A DNA stretch of 64,000 nucleotides from Eriocheir sinensis (GCF_024679095.1 NW_026112143.1:144501-208500); one strand, 5' to 3'; counted from the stretch's first letter, positions 32,734 through 45,143 are shown. Numbers and translations are program-made. The notes: generated by a model not told the origin, from the sequence alone.

Positions 32734-34090
32734 AAGTGAATATTTATTTTTTCGATAAAAAAATTGCATATATAGTTATGTATGTACTCGATCATTGTCT
32801 AATAACAATAACAATATTTAGTAGCAACCTAAAAAAGAATCGGACATGAAGAATTATCAATAAATCCAATAAATAAATCCGAGCAATCTGGTACCGGTAC
32901 CGTACCGTTTAGCTGGTACCATTAGTACCGGTACTGGTACCGGTACCTGCCCACCCCTACTCAGTACATCACGCCGGGGTCCGCTTGGCTACTGGTGCAT
33001 TCCGGTCTTCACCGATACCTAGCCTCCTCGTGGATGCTGGCGTCCTGCCTCTGGATTTGAGACGCCAGTCCTCTCTATTCCGTTGCTGGTTCCGCGTCCA
33101 ACGCCTTCCAGAATCAGTTGCTTGTGTGTCAATTTTGTGGGATTCCCGTTCGCCTGCATATGATGACCGGCCTAGTCTCCCTAAACCTTTTGGGTTTCGG
33201 GTAGCGTCTGCCAAGACACCGTTGTCTTTCCCTCCCATTCCTATCTGCCCTTATCGAGTACCTATGGTTGGATACTGGCAGTTGCCCGGTGTATCTGTGT
33301 GTTCTCCCACTATAGATAGTAAGAGGGATTTACCGCCATCTGGGTCCCGAGCCTTATTTTTAGAGCATTTCACTGAACACTCGGACTCCATCCCTGTCTT
33401 TACTGATGGCTCTAAATTGGATGCTGGAGTTGGCTTTGGTGTTGTGTTCCCCTCCTTCTGTCGGGGAGGTAGTCTTTCTTCTGTTGCTTCTGTATTTACT
33501 GCAGAGCTGTCTGCAATAGTCCTCTCTTTACAGATTATTTTTACCCTTCCTGTGGACTCTTTTATGATTTTTAGTGATTCTCGTAGCGCTCTTTCTGCGC
33601 TGCTACCTCTGTTAATCCCCTAGTTTTATCTGCTCTCGAGGGGCTGTATTTGCTCAGCAACAGGGGATATCGCGTTGGGTTTTGTTGGGTTCCAGGACAC
33701 GTTGGCGTACACGGGAACGAACGAGCTGATGGACTTGCAAGGGAGGCAGCAGCTAGAGCTGCCCCTCCTAGTGCTGTCCCATGTACAGATATGTTTCCAG
33801 AGATTCGCAAGGCAATTCTTGCCAGTTGGCAGGAGAGGTGGAATGCTCGGGGTGCGACTTCCAAAATGGGAGAGATTACCAGGACTGTGTCTCGTCCTTG
33901 GTCATACGAAAGTGTCCGTGACCGTCGCTCGCAGACAGCCTTGACCCGTCTTCGGACGGGTCATACGCGTCTAACACATGGTTACCTCATGTCCCGGGGG
34001 CTGCAGCCTTATTCTGATGACTGCTTGGTTCTCCTGACCGTGCGGCACTTGCTGGTCGAGTGCCCCAGTTTGGGGAACCTGCGAGTATGA
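30253..34090 (+). pseudogene. I-like LINE ORF2: endonuclease, RT, RNase H, broken
   Basis: Endonuclease: QWNCRGL near 30270, CLQETML near 30350, LLGNFNGRHPLW near 30630 and SSDHFPI near 30860. Here GNFN replaces the usual GDFN, a missing metal-binding Asp. RT: SPGPDDIPY near 31585, NYRPISLTS near 31760 and DGVPQGSI near 32135. The catalytic YxDD box is absent, because the segment after 32210 has been replaced by the hairpin element. RNase H resumes at 32985: FTDGSKLD near 33400, a Glu in FTAELSAIV near 33500, SDSRSAL near 33575 and WVPGHVGVHGNERAD near 33690. Stops at 30727 and 31309, a stop/shift near 33621 and a late frameshift complete the damage. Confidence 0.85.
32215..32960. mobile_element. 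Hairpin (foldback) element with hAT-like right end
   Basis: Starts with a perfect 48-base palindrome (32215-32262) built around GGTACC, followed by a near copy. Two long inverted arms, about 32549-32646 and 32790-32880 (AATTCTTCATGTCCGATTCT and its complement), flank a spacer with a CT run at 32690-32727. The right edge ends in GGTACCTGCCCACCCCTAC, the complement of a hAT-type TAGGGGTGGGCA end. The left end has no matching terminus and LINE RT sequence is missing there, so insertion was accompanied by a deletion, or a later deletion removed the left terminus. Confidence 0.65.
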
Positions 34091-34383
34091 TACCTGTCGC
34101 AGTGTCGGGGAGAAGACGGATCATTCCGTCTCTCGCTGATGCTGGGAGGGAGATGCCTTTCCCCGGGACATGAGGTACTTCTCTTTATGGAGAAGGCTGG
34201 CCTTCTCCATGAGTTATGACCGTTTTCTGTGTGATTTGTTTCGTCTCGTTTTGTTTGGCTTTGCTCTTAGTTTACTTTTTTAGGTTCCTTTTTTAGCCCT
34301 TTTAGTTTAGTTTTTTTTTTCTTTAGTTTTTAACTCATTAAATGCGGCGCCATATGACCCTGGCTGTTGCGGCGCCTAATTTA

Positions 34384-34415
<32 letters not shown>

Positions 34416-34903
34416 GAGTTCCCCCACCCTCTCGGCACACCGCAGCCGCTCCACGTTTCCCCTCTCCCTGCTCAACAGCGAAAAGTTGTCGCTCGTATGT
34501 AGGTCTTCACTTTATTGTAGCTTATAATTGCTAATTTCCCCATGACCTGCAATTTATGTAAGAAGTGTTTTGATTACAATTCTATCCGGAAGGTTACAGT
34601 ATATACACAACATAATCAGTGTTATCAGTGTGTAAAATATATCAATTACTATGCGTATTCACATTGCAGGCAATACGAGGCCCTCATCACACATTGCCCA
34701 TCTAATGTGGCCCTGCCAGCCAAAAAGGTTGAGCACCACTGGTCTAAATTATTAAGATTTGTAAAATGGTACTCACTGGATGCCATTCTGTTGTTTTACT
34801 TCAAGATGCTCCTGAAATAAAGAAAGTAAAATGTTATAATATTACAAAGTACACTTATCTACCTAACTGACCCATCACAAATTACTTGAATTACACAAAT
34901 GCA

Positions 34904-35559
34904 CAGTGTTGGGCGTAGAGGCACTACTAGAAGCGCCGATACGTTTTTTAGTAGCTGTAGCGGTAGTGCCAATCTTTTTTAGAAAGAGCGGCAAAAACGG
35001 TAGCGGCGCTACATTTTTAGGTAGGGCTAGTCACTACTCGCTACTCGGGGTGGACCAACTACGTACGTGATGAAAACGCGAATGAAACGTGTACAGTTCA
35101 GTGGGCTGACCCGCGGCCCGTTTCTCTTGTCAGTCACCAACGCTCGCTCAGTAGTGAAGCTGTGACTGGAGGTGTGGCTGCCTATCTACCTGTGGACAGT
35201 AAGTGATTAGTCACTCGTGGATATTCCTGATCACGGCTCACAAAGCCTTGGAAACTGGTAAACACTGGGAGAGTTAACTAGCACAGCAGAGGGAGGTGAG
35301 TGAATCATCTTGTCTCACGTACAGAAAGTGTAAAGTGACTTACTCAGAACTCTATCAGGGACGTGGAAGGTAACAATATGTATAAAAGAGAATCATGTTT
35401 TTTCAGTACTTATTGTTCACAAGTAGCGGTAGCGGCAGTAGTAGCGGCAGTGCACTACATTTATAAATGAGTAGCTGTAGCGGTAGTGCCACTACAATTT
35501 GACTGAAGTAGTGGTAGCGGTAGTGCCACTACTTTTAGCAGGTAGTGCGCACAACACTG
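34904..35559. mobile_element. hAT-type MITE, 656 bp
   Basis: Terminal CAGTGTTGGGCG at the left and CGCACAACACTG at the right form inverted ends. The 8-base duplication CAAATGCA is at 34896-34903 and 35560-35567. Subterminal GTAGCGGTAGTGCC motifs occur several times in both halves in inverted arrangement. There is no transposase frame, so it depends on a hAT elsewhere. Confidence 0.9.
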
Positions 35560-35567
35560 CAAATGCA

Positions 35568-36132
35568 TTAGGATGAGAGCTACATCACTATAATGATGAA
35601 CTGACGCACATTCTTGTGGAAGTCAACCTCCTGTAAGGGTTGGCCCCAAGGCTGTGCTGTGTTCTACTATGGAACAAACTTAAGTCTGTATTTTTAAACT
35701 TATCAGCCCTTCAGTTTGCCTGTTTGAAAGGCCGCTCGTAGAAGTTGCTGGGATTTTCATGGACTGTTTAGTGATGCTGGCGATAGTTTGACAGGACCTC
35801 TGCATCTTGAACGGGAAAAATGCCCATAAAACCCTGGCTAATTTTCTGTGACCTTGGGAAAGTGTCACAGTGGGAGCTCAGTACCTTTGATAATATGGAC
35901 CTTAAGCCCTTGAAATGTAGATTCCAGGTATAAGTCAGCCTTCTACCCTTGCCATTAACATAAATCATGAAAAATTAAACTGAAGTACATAAACAACAAT
36001 ACAACGATATAATACAAACTACGTACAAAGGTATAACACAAACTCAATTGAGCTCTCCGTCACAGCACCTGCACCAACCCACCCCAGCCAGCAGAGTGAT
36101 AGGCACGGTGTTGCGTGAAAAACTGTTTCCCT
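35568..36132. other. No assignable gene
   Basis: Short minus-strand frames (35868-35680, 35968-35768) overlap in different phases but match nothing I recognise. A broken coding fragment is possible. Confidence 0.3.
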
Positions 36133-36149
36133 GGGCCTAGATTCACTAA

Positions 36150-37607
<1,458 letters not shown>

Positions 37608-37610
37608 TAA

Positions 37611-37980
37611 CGAGTTACGACGTTCGTAAGTCACAAAAAATGTTTTAAGGCAACCTTCGGCTGCTTTGGGCTATTCACTAAACAGTTACGACACTCTTCC
37701 GGCACCGTAACTTTACGGCAGCTCCAGTCATGGCGTAAGGTATCGTGACCCGTACGTAGGGCAGATTTCTCCACAACACAAGGAGGAATGAAGAAGAAGA
37801 GGAAGACCCGCTGCCAAAATAAGGAAGAAAACGTCACAGTGCTATCAAAACATTGCTTTAAGGGACGTGACAACCGTATATAATACCATTCACTGAATAT
37901 GTGGTGATTGTGAACTTCTACACTATTTAATCAAATATCCTGCTGTAAACACTTGTGATAATATATATGGAGGGCTTGTA
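37611..37980. other. Possible outer Harbinger-type flank, no gene
   Basis: Contains GAGTTACGACG and, 75 bases on, GGGCTATTCACTAAACAGTTACGAC, both in the style of Harbinger MITE ends. No complementary right end could be placed. Confidence 0.3.
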
Positions 37981-38546
37981 ATGGTAGCTCATTGGATTCC
38001 CGGACCTGGCAGCGCGAACACTTCTCCCCCACCGTCTAAGCAGGCTGGTCTCGCGGGCGAGCGATCGAGCTGCTCTGCTTCCTGCCAGGCCCCGCTTCCA
38101 CTGTGTCAGTGCTCGTGCGCTATACGCGTCACTGTTCACTGTCACTAGTTACAAGTGACTCAGCAACCTCGTGTCCCGGGACGCCGTCCATTAGGGACTG
38201 GATAGTCCGCCCCTGGTTGCCGCGCTGCTACAACGCCCTTTAGCGTGTGTGTGTGTGCCGGTAGCTCTGCTGTAGTACGACGCCGAACCCCGAGGGCAGT
38301 GCCACGAGGGGGCCCCTTAAGATAAAGGGGTGGCTATAGGAGGCAGCAGAGGTAGTTGGGTCCCCCAAAGACCCGCAAGGGGCAACAGCGAGGCTCTACC
38401 GAGCCCTTTAGAGGGTGGGGGAGTTTAGTCCTCCCGCTGTTGTAGACTTAGCCCGGCTATACATAGGTCAGTTTGTTTTTCACTTTTTTTTCCTTTTTTT
38501 TACATGTGTAGCTGTGGTTCAGCCTGTTGGCTGTCTTGCCGTTAGG
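37981..38546 (+). other. 5' UTR-like leader of a LINE
   Basis: GC-rich leader without a gene, containing GGGTCCCCCAAAGACCC and other short inverted repeats. It is directly followed by the ORF1 ATG at 38547, so it is probably the 5' UTR of the same LINE. Confidence 0.4.
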
Positions 38547-39680
38547 ATGTCTACTGCTACTGACAAGCGTGAGCGCCCTGCTCCTGACTCCGATGACTCG
38601 GCGTCGTACTCCCCCGCTGAGAAGCAGCTCCGCCTTGAGTATGAGAGTGATGATGAGGCGTTCCGCGCCCCGCTCCCGCTGTCGTCTGACGACGAGTGGG
38701 AGGTAGTTTGTGATAGGCGCAGGCGCCGCCACTCACGCCGCGTGCCTCCACCCATCACACCTCACGGCTCCCGCACGTCGCCCTCCGCCCTCAACACAGC
38801 TGCTTCCACACCTGCCTCGACCGCTCCTCCCAACACCTCGCGCGCACCGCCGTCCACGCTCCCCACTGCTGCTCCCTCGACTACCACTGCTGCCTATACC
38901 GCCCCGCTCCGTGTCGCCTCGCACCCCGATGCACCTGCTTCACGCCACGCCGCTCCCACTCCAGCCAGCCCCAAGGTCCTTGTGCCCCCGACACCAGGGT
39001 TCGACTCTGCCCTAGACCTGGCGGAGGCCTTGGAACGACAACTCGGAACTCGCATGCAGATGCGATTCCTAGAGTCCGGCAGCGTGCTGGTCACCCCTCC
39101 CTCCGAGGAGGTTCTCCGCCGGCTGCTGGAGACGACAGACGTCGACGGGAAGCAGGTCATGCTTCGGCAGACGGGCGACGCCACCACCAAGGGTGTGGTG
39201 ACATCCTACCCTGCGGCAATGCCCCTCAAGGCCCTCCTCCGACACCCGGACGTCGTGTCTGCGGACAGGTGCCAGTCGCGCGACGGGCTGGACACCCGCC
39301 AGGTCCTCGTCACTATGAAGGGCACCCTCCCGGGCAGTCTCGACCTGGGGAGCTGGGGCGTGTTTTACACGCGCCCTTTCAACAAGGAGCCGATGCGCTG
39401 CTACAGGTGCCAACAGTCCGGGCACCATCAATCCCTCTGCAACCGCCCAGCCGTGTGCGGCATGTGCTCCGGGCCGCACATGAGCAAGGCCTGTTTGGCC
39501 AAATACGCGACCGGGGAGGCTGTCCCAGCATTGTGCCCGAACTGCAAGCAGCAGCACCATGCCTGGAGTCGCCGCTGCCCCTCACGGCTGACCCGGGTGG
39601 ACGTAGGCGTCAGGCGGCAGGAGAAGTGGCGGGCGGCTCACAATCCCTCCCGCCCCGCTTGGACCAGCACGGAAAGGTCT
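38547..39680 (+). CDS. LINE ORF1 with three zinc knuckles, truncated element
   Basis: Starts MSTATDKRERPAPDSD with an acidic N-terminus. An Ala/Pro/Ser/Thr-rich linker (residues about 70-145) and a globular middle part follow. Three CCHC-type knuckles lie near residues 290-350: CYRCQQSGHHQSLC, CGMCSGPHMSKAC and CPNCKQQHHAWSRRC. This is the layout of gag-like ORF1 proteins of jockey/I-group LINEs. The frame is intact, unlike most in the window. Element sequence stops near 39680, before any ORF2, and the frame runs on into foreign sequence to 39788. Loss of the 3' part is unusual, because LINE copies normally lose the 5' part. Confidence 0.75.
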
Positions 39681-39682
39681 GG

Positions 39683-39946
39683 AGGAAGGCTTCAAAAGAC
39701 AAGTTCTGTGGCCTACATAGGACTGTCTTTGTGTCCCAGGTCAGAATCCTGGAGCATAACTTTGGGCACAGTGAAGCCAACCTCCTGACCTCGCTTGGGT
39801 TCAAGAGGTCCTCCAACTTCATAGATTCTCTTGAGCGGAAGGAAAAGATGACAAGCAGAACCAAAAACAAGAAGAGGAAGAAGAAAAAGACAAGAAAACA
39901 AGCCAGTGAGGCAGCAGAAAAACATTATAAGCCTGGAGGCTTCTGA
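39683..39946 (+). CDS. Unassigned lysine-rich C-terminal ORF
   Basis: In a frame different from ORF1, about 87 codons run to a TGA at 39944-39946. The sequence includes DKFCGLHRTVFVSQVRILEH, then SLGFKRSSNFIDSLERKE, and ends in a strongly basic tail (TKNKKRKKKKTRK). It reads like the C-terminal exon of a nuclear or nucleolar protein rather than LINE sequence, but I do not recognise the family. No start codon is visible in frame near the LINE junction. AATAAAAAATA at about 40061 could serve as a poly(A) signal. It could be a terminal exon, a retrocopy or chance. Confidence 0.35.
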   Translation, partial: RKASKDKFCGLHRTVFVSQVRILEHNFGHSEANLLTSLGFKRSSNFIDSLERKEKMTSRTKNKKRKKKKTRKQASEAAEKHYKPGGF

Positions 39947-40589
39947 GTAAAAACTTATCTAAAATGATTGGGGTGATACCCCATAATACCCACACCATCG
40001 AGTGTATAATATCCTTTGAAAAGGAGGGGACCAGGTACCATAACTCAGAAATATCTGTAGAATAAAAAATACATTTCAGAAATAGCATATTAAACATATT
40101 ATGGTAACGAAATGTAAAAACAATGATTTCTCGAAATGTAAGTTATTGGCATTTTTGGTTAAAATTCTGATAACCTATAAAAGACATTTCCAATTGGATA
40201 AGTTCATTCAATAGGGTAATGGTAGGACTATATTTCCATCAAGACAAAACTCTTCTAAGTGCCATAGAATATTTTTTTCATATAGTTTATACCAAAACAG
40301 CGATATGTGTTTGGTTACGTAATAAATAAAAATATTATTATATATATGGAAACAAAACATTGCCAACACATGTTGTCCAAATGTTAGCACTGAGGTTACT
40401 TTACATTGTCTAATGAACAAAAAAGCTGAAAACCTATATACAAAAAAAGTTGTTCAGAACTCAAATTCGGTCAAAAAAAATTTTGGTCAATCAAGCTCAA
40501 ACTTTGTTAGAGATGTTAGATTATGGTCTACTTAATTGTGTAAAATTTACAGCCAAAAATATGAAACTTCATATGCTTTTTAAGACTAT
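39947..40589. other. AT-rich DNA, no gene seen
   Basis: No ORF or terminal repeats found. Contains the possible poly(A) signal near 40061. Confidence 0.4.
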
Positions 40590-41274
40590 GCGCCCCTTAA
40601 AGAAGCGTAGGTGAAGTCAATACTGGAAGCCTCTAACCACTGTTCAAACGAGCGGCCAAATTGAATGCTGAACTGGTCGTAAGTTTCCCCTGGCTGAATC
40701 TTACTTGACCTGAAGTCCACTCTAAAGCCGTCGGGAGTCTTGCAAAAGCTCTTCAGCAGGGACTTCTTCAGAAGATGGTAGTCAGCGACAATCTCAGGAG
40801 AAAGTTAAGTGTAAATCCTAGCAGCTTTACCAGACAATAGGGCTACCAATCTTACAGCATAAGCATCCTTGTCAACCTTCAAAAGCTCAACTATCCTTTC
40901 GAACCTGGTAAGGTAAGAAGCAAAGTCATCTCCATCATTGTAAGCAGGTAAACGAGGACGGTCAACACACTCACCGACAAAACGAAGAGCAGACTTACTC
41001 GAAGCGGCGATCCGAGCCAGCTCCAGTTTCTTCTCGGCCTCAAGCTTCGCTAACTCGAACGTTCGCTCGTCTTCCTTCTTCCTTTCTTCATACTCCATTT
41101 CTTCTCTCCTCTTTCGTTCTTCAAACTCCATTTCTTCTTGCCTCTTCCGTTCTTCCCTTTCTAAGGCGCGTTCTTCCCTTTATACGGCCTGTAGCTCCAA
41201 CACATAGCGGCCGACTTCAGCTCCCGAGAGGCCCAGTCCCAGGGCCTGAGCCTTAAGTTCTTCGAAGCTGGACA
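40590..41274 (-). pseudogene. Gypsy gag, N-terminal and capsid-like part
   Basis: Reading starts on the minus strand at 41274 with MSSFEELKAQA. A stop follows after about 30 codons (near 41180), then a charged coiled coil rich in Glu/Arg/Lys (EFEERKRREEMEYEE). A capsid-like domain comes next: RLPAYNDGDDFASYLTRFER, LLSGKAARIY, then after another stop EIVADYHLLKKSLLKSF and ETYDQFSIQFG, ending near 40590. Gag forms the element's particle. Two stops break it. The rest of the element is absent. The organisation parallels gag at 56140-56922. Confidence 0.75.
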
Positions 41275-41640
41275 TCCTAGCAAGAGACTTAAAGATTAGA
41301 TCACAACAAACAGGAAATCAAAGCCCCAAAAGAAAACAACCGGAAGGACACACTCCCGGGACAGCACGAACCCACAAAGATCCGAACCGAGTGCAAGACA
41401 GACTGTCTGCACATAAACAGCAAAACACCAGTGCAGCAAACAAGCTAGCGACTGAAACAAGTGCCGGTGGAAATAACAACCACACGGCGGTAGAGTGGTG
41501 CTACAAATACTCACTTCAGGGCCAGGACAATGAGTGCGCGCTCACGGCGACTTAAAGGGGTCAGCAGAGAGAACATAAAACCTTAGAAATCAGTGAGGTA
41601 TAATCCTGGCGAGGTCGCCACAAATGTCGAGGCCAGGAGG
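41275..41640 (-). other. Gypsy leader and primer-binding site
   Basis: The untranslated leader of the gag fragment. TGGCGACCTCGCCAGGA (complement of 41604-41620) starts with TGG, as primer-binding sites do, and lies just inside a likely LTR end CTCGACA (complement of 41624-41630). I could not delimit the LTR to the right. Confidence 0.5.
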
Positions 41641-41721
41641 TTCAGATGGTTAAAGGACTGATTGAAACCAGGAGAACGGCGGCAACTACTTCATTCGAGT
41701 CCAAGTATGATTCATTGTTGT

Positions 41722-41764
<43 letters not shown>

Positions 41765-42194
41765 TATTTTGGGATGACACTTGTCAGTCGTTGGTCTCTG
41801 GGGATGAGGGGGGAGAGAGAGGGACAAGGCCTTGAGATATGGGTGCACCGTCGCCTATCTTCCTTGGGTGGGTTTTTGGTTAGCCGCGGAGGACTGGTTG
41901 ACAATTGACAGATGACAATTTGAGTAAATATGTACGATGATTGATTTTCAATTTAGATTTACAGCTTATAGCACATATATCATTTGACCCCGATTTCTCC
42001 CAACCAACCAACCAACCAACCGTTGTCCATCCTTCCCGATCCGCCAAATCTTGTTGGTGGTTGCTCATTTTGCCCAACTGCCAATAAAAACGAGCGACAT
42101 GTTGGGAGAAATTTGCGCTTTCGGGGTCCCACAACAACTAGTATTTCCAAAGGCCACTGAGATTAGTCGGGTTCTCATGAGTGTTTTTAGGTTC
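41641..42194. other. Spacer with GA microsatellite, possible LTR
   Basis: A GA run lies at about 41723-41762. The rest may include the 5' LTR of the gag fragment, but no second LTR copy is available. CCAACC repeats lie near 42001-42020. Confidence 0.3.
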
Positions 42195-42670
42195 ATGGTG
42201 CAGAAGCCTTGTCAAACTATCATACTGATAGTCTTCTACCTCTTAAATTCCGCCGCAATGTTGCCTCTCTTTCTATCTTCTATCGATATTTCCACGCTGA
42301 CTGCTCTTCTGAACTTGCTAACTGCATGCCTCCCCCCCTCCCGCGGCCCCGCTGCACTCGACTTTCTACTCATGCTCATCCCTATACTGTCCAAACCCCT
42401 TATGCAAGAGTTAACCAACATCTTCACTCTTTCATCCCTCACGCTGGTAAACTCTGGAACAATCTTCCTTCATCTGTATTTCCTCCTGCCTACGACTTGA
42501 ACTCTTTCAAGAGGAGGGTATCAGGACACCTCTCCCCCCGAAACTGACCTATCTTTCGGCCACCTCTTTGGATTCTTTTTAGGAGCAGCGAGTAGCGGGC
42601 TTTTTTTTTATTAATGTTTGCTTTTTTTTGTGCCCTTGAACTGTCTCCTTTGCTGTAAAAAATAAATAAA
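42195..42670 (+). mobile_element. Jockey-like LINE 3' fragment
   Basis: Frame 42209-42547 reads LLPLKFRRNVASLSIFYRYF, then ADCSSELANCMPP, LWNNLPSSVFP and FKRRVSGHLS, the last part of the ORF2 C-terminus. It matches 60200-60600. An A-rich AAAT tail closes it at about 42656-42690. A typical short 5'-truncated copy. Confidence 0.8.
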
Positions 42671-43631
42671 AAATAAATAAATAAAAATCACTAGGCTCAG
42701 AAAACTAACCATAAAAAAAAACGATACAATCTCTACTAAAGCCTTATCAATTGTGGATGTGTTAAGGCCTATCATAAAAGTTATTTCCAAAGTCTACCCT
42801 ACCTTCCTTTACCTTATTTCACCTCACATTATTTTACTTTCCCTTCCCTTTCGCTAACCTTCCCTTCCCTTCCCTTCCCTTCCCTTAACTTATCCTACCT
42901 TTCTTTACTTAATTTCACCTCACCTTATTTTACCTTCCCTTCCCTTACCTTCCCTTCCCTTCCCTTTCGCTAACCTCCCGTCCCTTCCCTTCCCTTTCGC
43001 TAACCTCCCTTCCCTTCCCTTCCCTTCCCTTAACTTACCCTACCTTTCTTTACCTTATTTCCCCCTCACATTATTTTACCTTACCTTACCTCCCCTTCCC
43101 TTCCCTTCCCTTTCGCTGACTTTTCCTTCCCTTCCCTTACCTAACCGTTCCTTACCTTCCCTCCCCTTCCCTAAACTTACCCTACCTTTCTTTAGCTACC
43201 TTATTTCGCCTTACCTTATTTTGCTTTTCCTTTCCTTTCGCTAACCTTCCCTTGCCTTCCCTTCCTTTCCCTTAACTTACCCTACCTTCCTTAACTTTAT
43301 TTCACCTTACCTTATTTGACTTTCCCTTCCCTTTCGCTAACCTTACCTTTCCTTACCTAATTTCTGTCTACCTTTCTTTGCCTTTCCTTCGCTACCCTTC
43401 CCATCCCTTCAGATATCTCCCCTAACCTTCCCGTCCCTTCCCTTCCCTTCCCTTCCCTTCCATTCCATTCCATTGCCTTCCTTTTCCTTCCCTCTCCTTC
43501 CTTTTCCTTCCCTTCGCATCAAAATACAGTAATAAATAAATAAGTAATGAATAATAGGTAATAAAAGGGGGAATTGTGAAAAAAAGTGTGTTGTATACTG
43601 ATGTTCATAGCTGTAAAGGCCACTAATACTA
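42671..43631. repeat. CCTTC/CCTTA-rich simple repeat tract
   Basis: From about 42830 to 43520 nearly all sequence is built from CCTTCCCTT, CCTTACC and CTTATTTCACC variants in a loose higher-order order (unit about 100-110 bases, marked by TTTCGCTAAC). Strong strand asymmetry of pyrimidines. No gene. Confidence 0.85.
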
Positions 43632-44133
43632 CAGTCTGTTCAGAGCATGAAGTCGGTTCAGGGTGGAGCTGGTATGGTCGTTTACCTCTACACATTCTGC
43701 CAAATCAACCCTCGTACATGCGTCTCTCTTATTTCCCATCCATGTGCTATTTGAAAGTGGTATTTTATATATTCTGTATACAGTAAAGGAAGTTACATAA
43801 TACAATGAGTGTCGATGTTTAGGATTATAACAACGATTTGTGTAAATTCTATGATATGTGGCAGCGATTTTTTCCCATGTTGCCACGTTTTGGAGGTAGT
43901 GGTGGTGGTGGTGGTAGTGGTGGTGGTGGTGGTGATCGGTGTGTCCCCTTAGGTCCCTCCCCCGGGTAGAGAGGGAGAGAGAGGGAGAGAGAGAGATAAA
44001 CAGGTGGGTTGTGGGTGGATAGGTAGGGAGACGGTGCTAATCTGATAATTGGCGGTCGAACTGGCATGGCCGCACTCATGGGAATTCCAGAATGTGCCAC
44101 ACCTTGAACCGACTTCATGCTCTGAACAGACTA
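43632..44133. mobile_element. Tc1/mariner-like MITE
   Basis: A perfect 28-base inverted repeat (AGTCTGTTCAGAGCATGAAG onwards at 43634-43661, complement at 44105-44132 within one base) bounds about 500 bases. TA dinucleotides lie outside both ends. There is no transposase. A TGG run near 43900 and GA run near 43975 lie inside. Confidence 0.75.
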
Positions 44134-44766
44134 TACTACTACTACCACTACTACAACTACTACTACTACTACTACTACTATCCGCAGCTATTGTTTTAAG
44201 CCTATCCGCTCTTTCAAAGTTACTGTATTACGCTTACATTATAAAAAGGTAAAACTAGCAATAACAAAGTGTAATAATGATATAAATAAGAAAAAAGTTA
44301 TGAGCTGGAAGAAGGGATGTTGTTTTAATAGTCGGTATCTGATGTTTTCTCTAAGCCTATCCACTGAAGGTCACTGTGCTCCCTTCTTATGTAACAACGA
44401 CAGAAAGAGAGAGGAGAGAGAGAGAAGAATTGAGGGGCGGGGGAGGGAGGAGGAGGAGGATTAAGAGAGAGAGAAGACTTTAAGGGCGGTGCAACAACTA
44501 CCGTCGTCTGATATAAGTCTTGCTTCAGAACTGTTGACGCCGCGTTCCAACAACAGCAAACACCACGCCCGCATCTCTCCAGCCACTTCTCTATGGATCG
44601 GAAGGCTATTGAGGTTTTATAAGATTGTGCTGCTGCATTGCATTATTAACAGTTTGTTTATCACTCGCCAGACACAAACTCCACCCAGCATGCCATCACA
44701 GTCAATTGAGTGTTATGCAACTTTACAGTGGACAAATAAATCACAAACACATGCTTACACATTGTA
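44134..44766. other. Spacer with ACT microsatellite, no gene
   Basis: ACT/CTA trinucleotide repeats at 44134-44181 adjoin the MITE end; a GA-rich tract lies at 44405-44480. No reading frame of note. Confidence 0.5.
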
Positions 44767-45075
44767 CAGTCGCGATATGAAGTGATGTCGCCGCTTTCAG
44801 AATGTTTCGTAGGGGGAGCATTTGAAGGTAACGGAAGTGATGTGTATTTATTGCTTATGCTATAATGTTCCCTTTTAATGATAATACGTTGTGATGTAAA
44901 AGACGGTAAAATAACGTAGTAGTACCTGAATTACAATTATACATTCATTTGTTTTAAAAATGCGACTGAGAACGTCATGTGTTGTCTTCAGTACTGAAGA
45001 CAACCTTGAAATGATTTAGCTCAAGTCGTGTGCTTATCTTTGCAAAACAGTTGTTATACATCGTTCAGATTTAGG

Positions 45076-45143
<68 letters not shown>

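Larger units (their letters stand above)
27674..34410 (+). mobile_element. I-like LINE with RNase H, near full length
   Basis: Target duplication CAATAGAGTT lies at 27664-27673 and 34411-34420. The 5' UTR (27674-28067) contains CACCTTGTCGTGGTGACGGG, a sequence style common at the 5' ends of I/R1-type LINEs. ORF1 and ORF2 (endonuclease, RT, RNase H) follow. The 3' end has a run of TCAA repeats from 34384. Presence of the 5' UTR and a target duplication indicate a full-length insertion. A hairpin element at 32215-32960 later replaced part of RT. Confidence 0.85.
26160..34741. mobile_element. hAT-type DNA transposon remnant with nested LINEs
   Basis: The left end CAGGGGTGCTCAAC and right end GTTGAGCACCACTG form 14-base inverted repeats with one mismatch. 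They are flanked by the 8-base duplication GTCTAAAT at 26152-26159 and 34742-34749. Both terminal sequence and 8-base duplication are diagnostic of hAT elements. hAT sequence proper is seen at 26160-26483, 27166-27673 and 34421-34741. The rest is a LINE fragment (26484-27165) and an I-like LINE (27674-34410). No transposase or BED finger could be read, so the host element was non-autonomous. Confidence 0.85.

Noticed and set aside
38710..39585. Overlapping Pro/Arg/Gly-rich ORFs around the LINE ORF1
   Set aside because: They are GC-rich shadows of the ORF1 frame with its CCHC knuckles.
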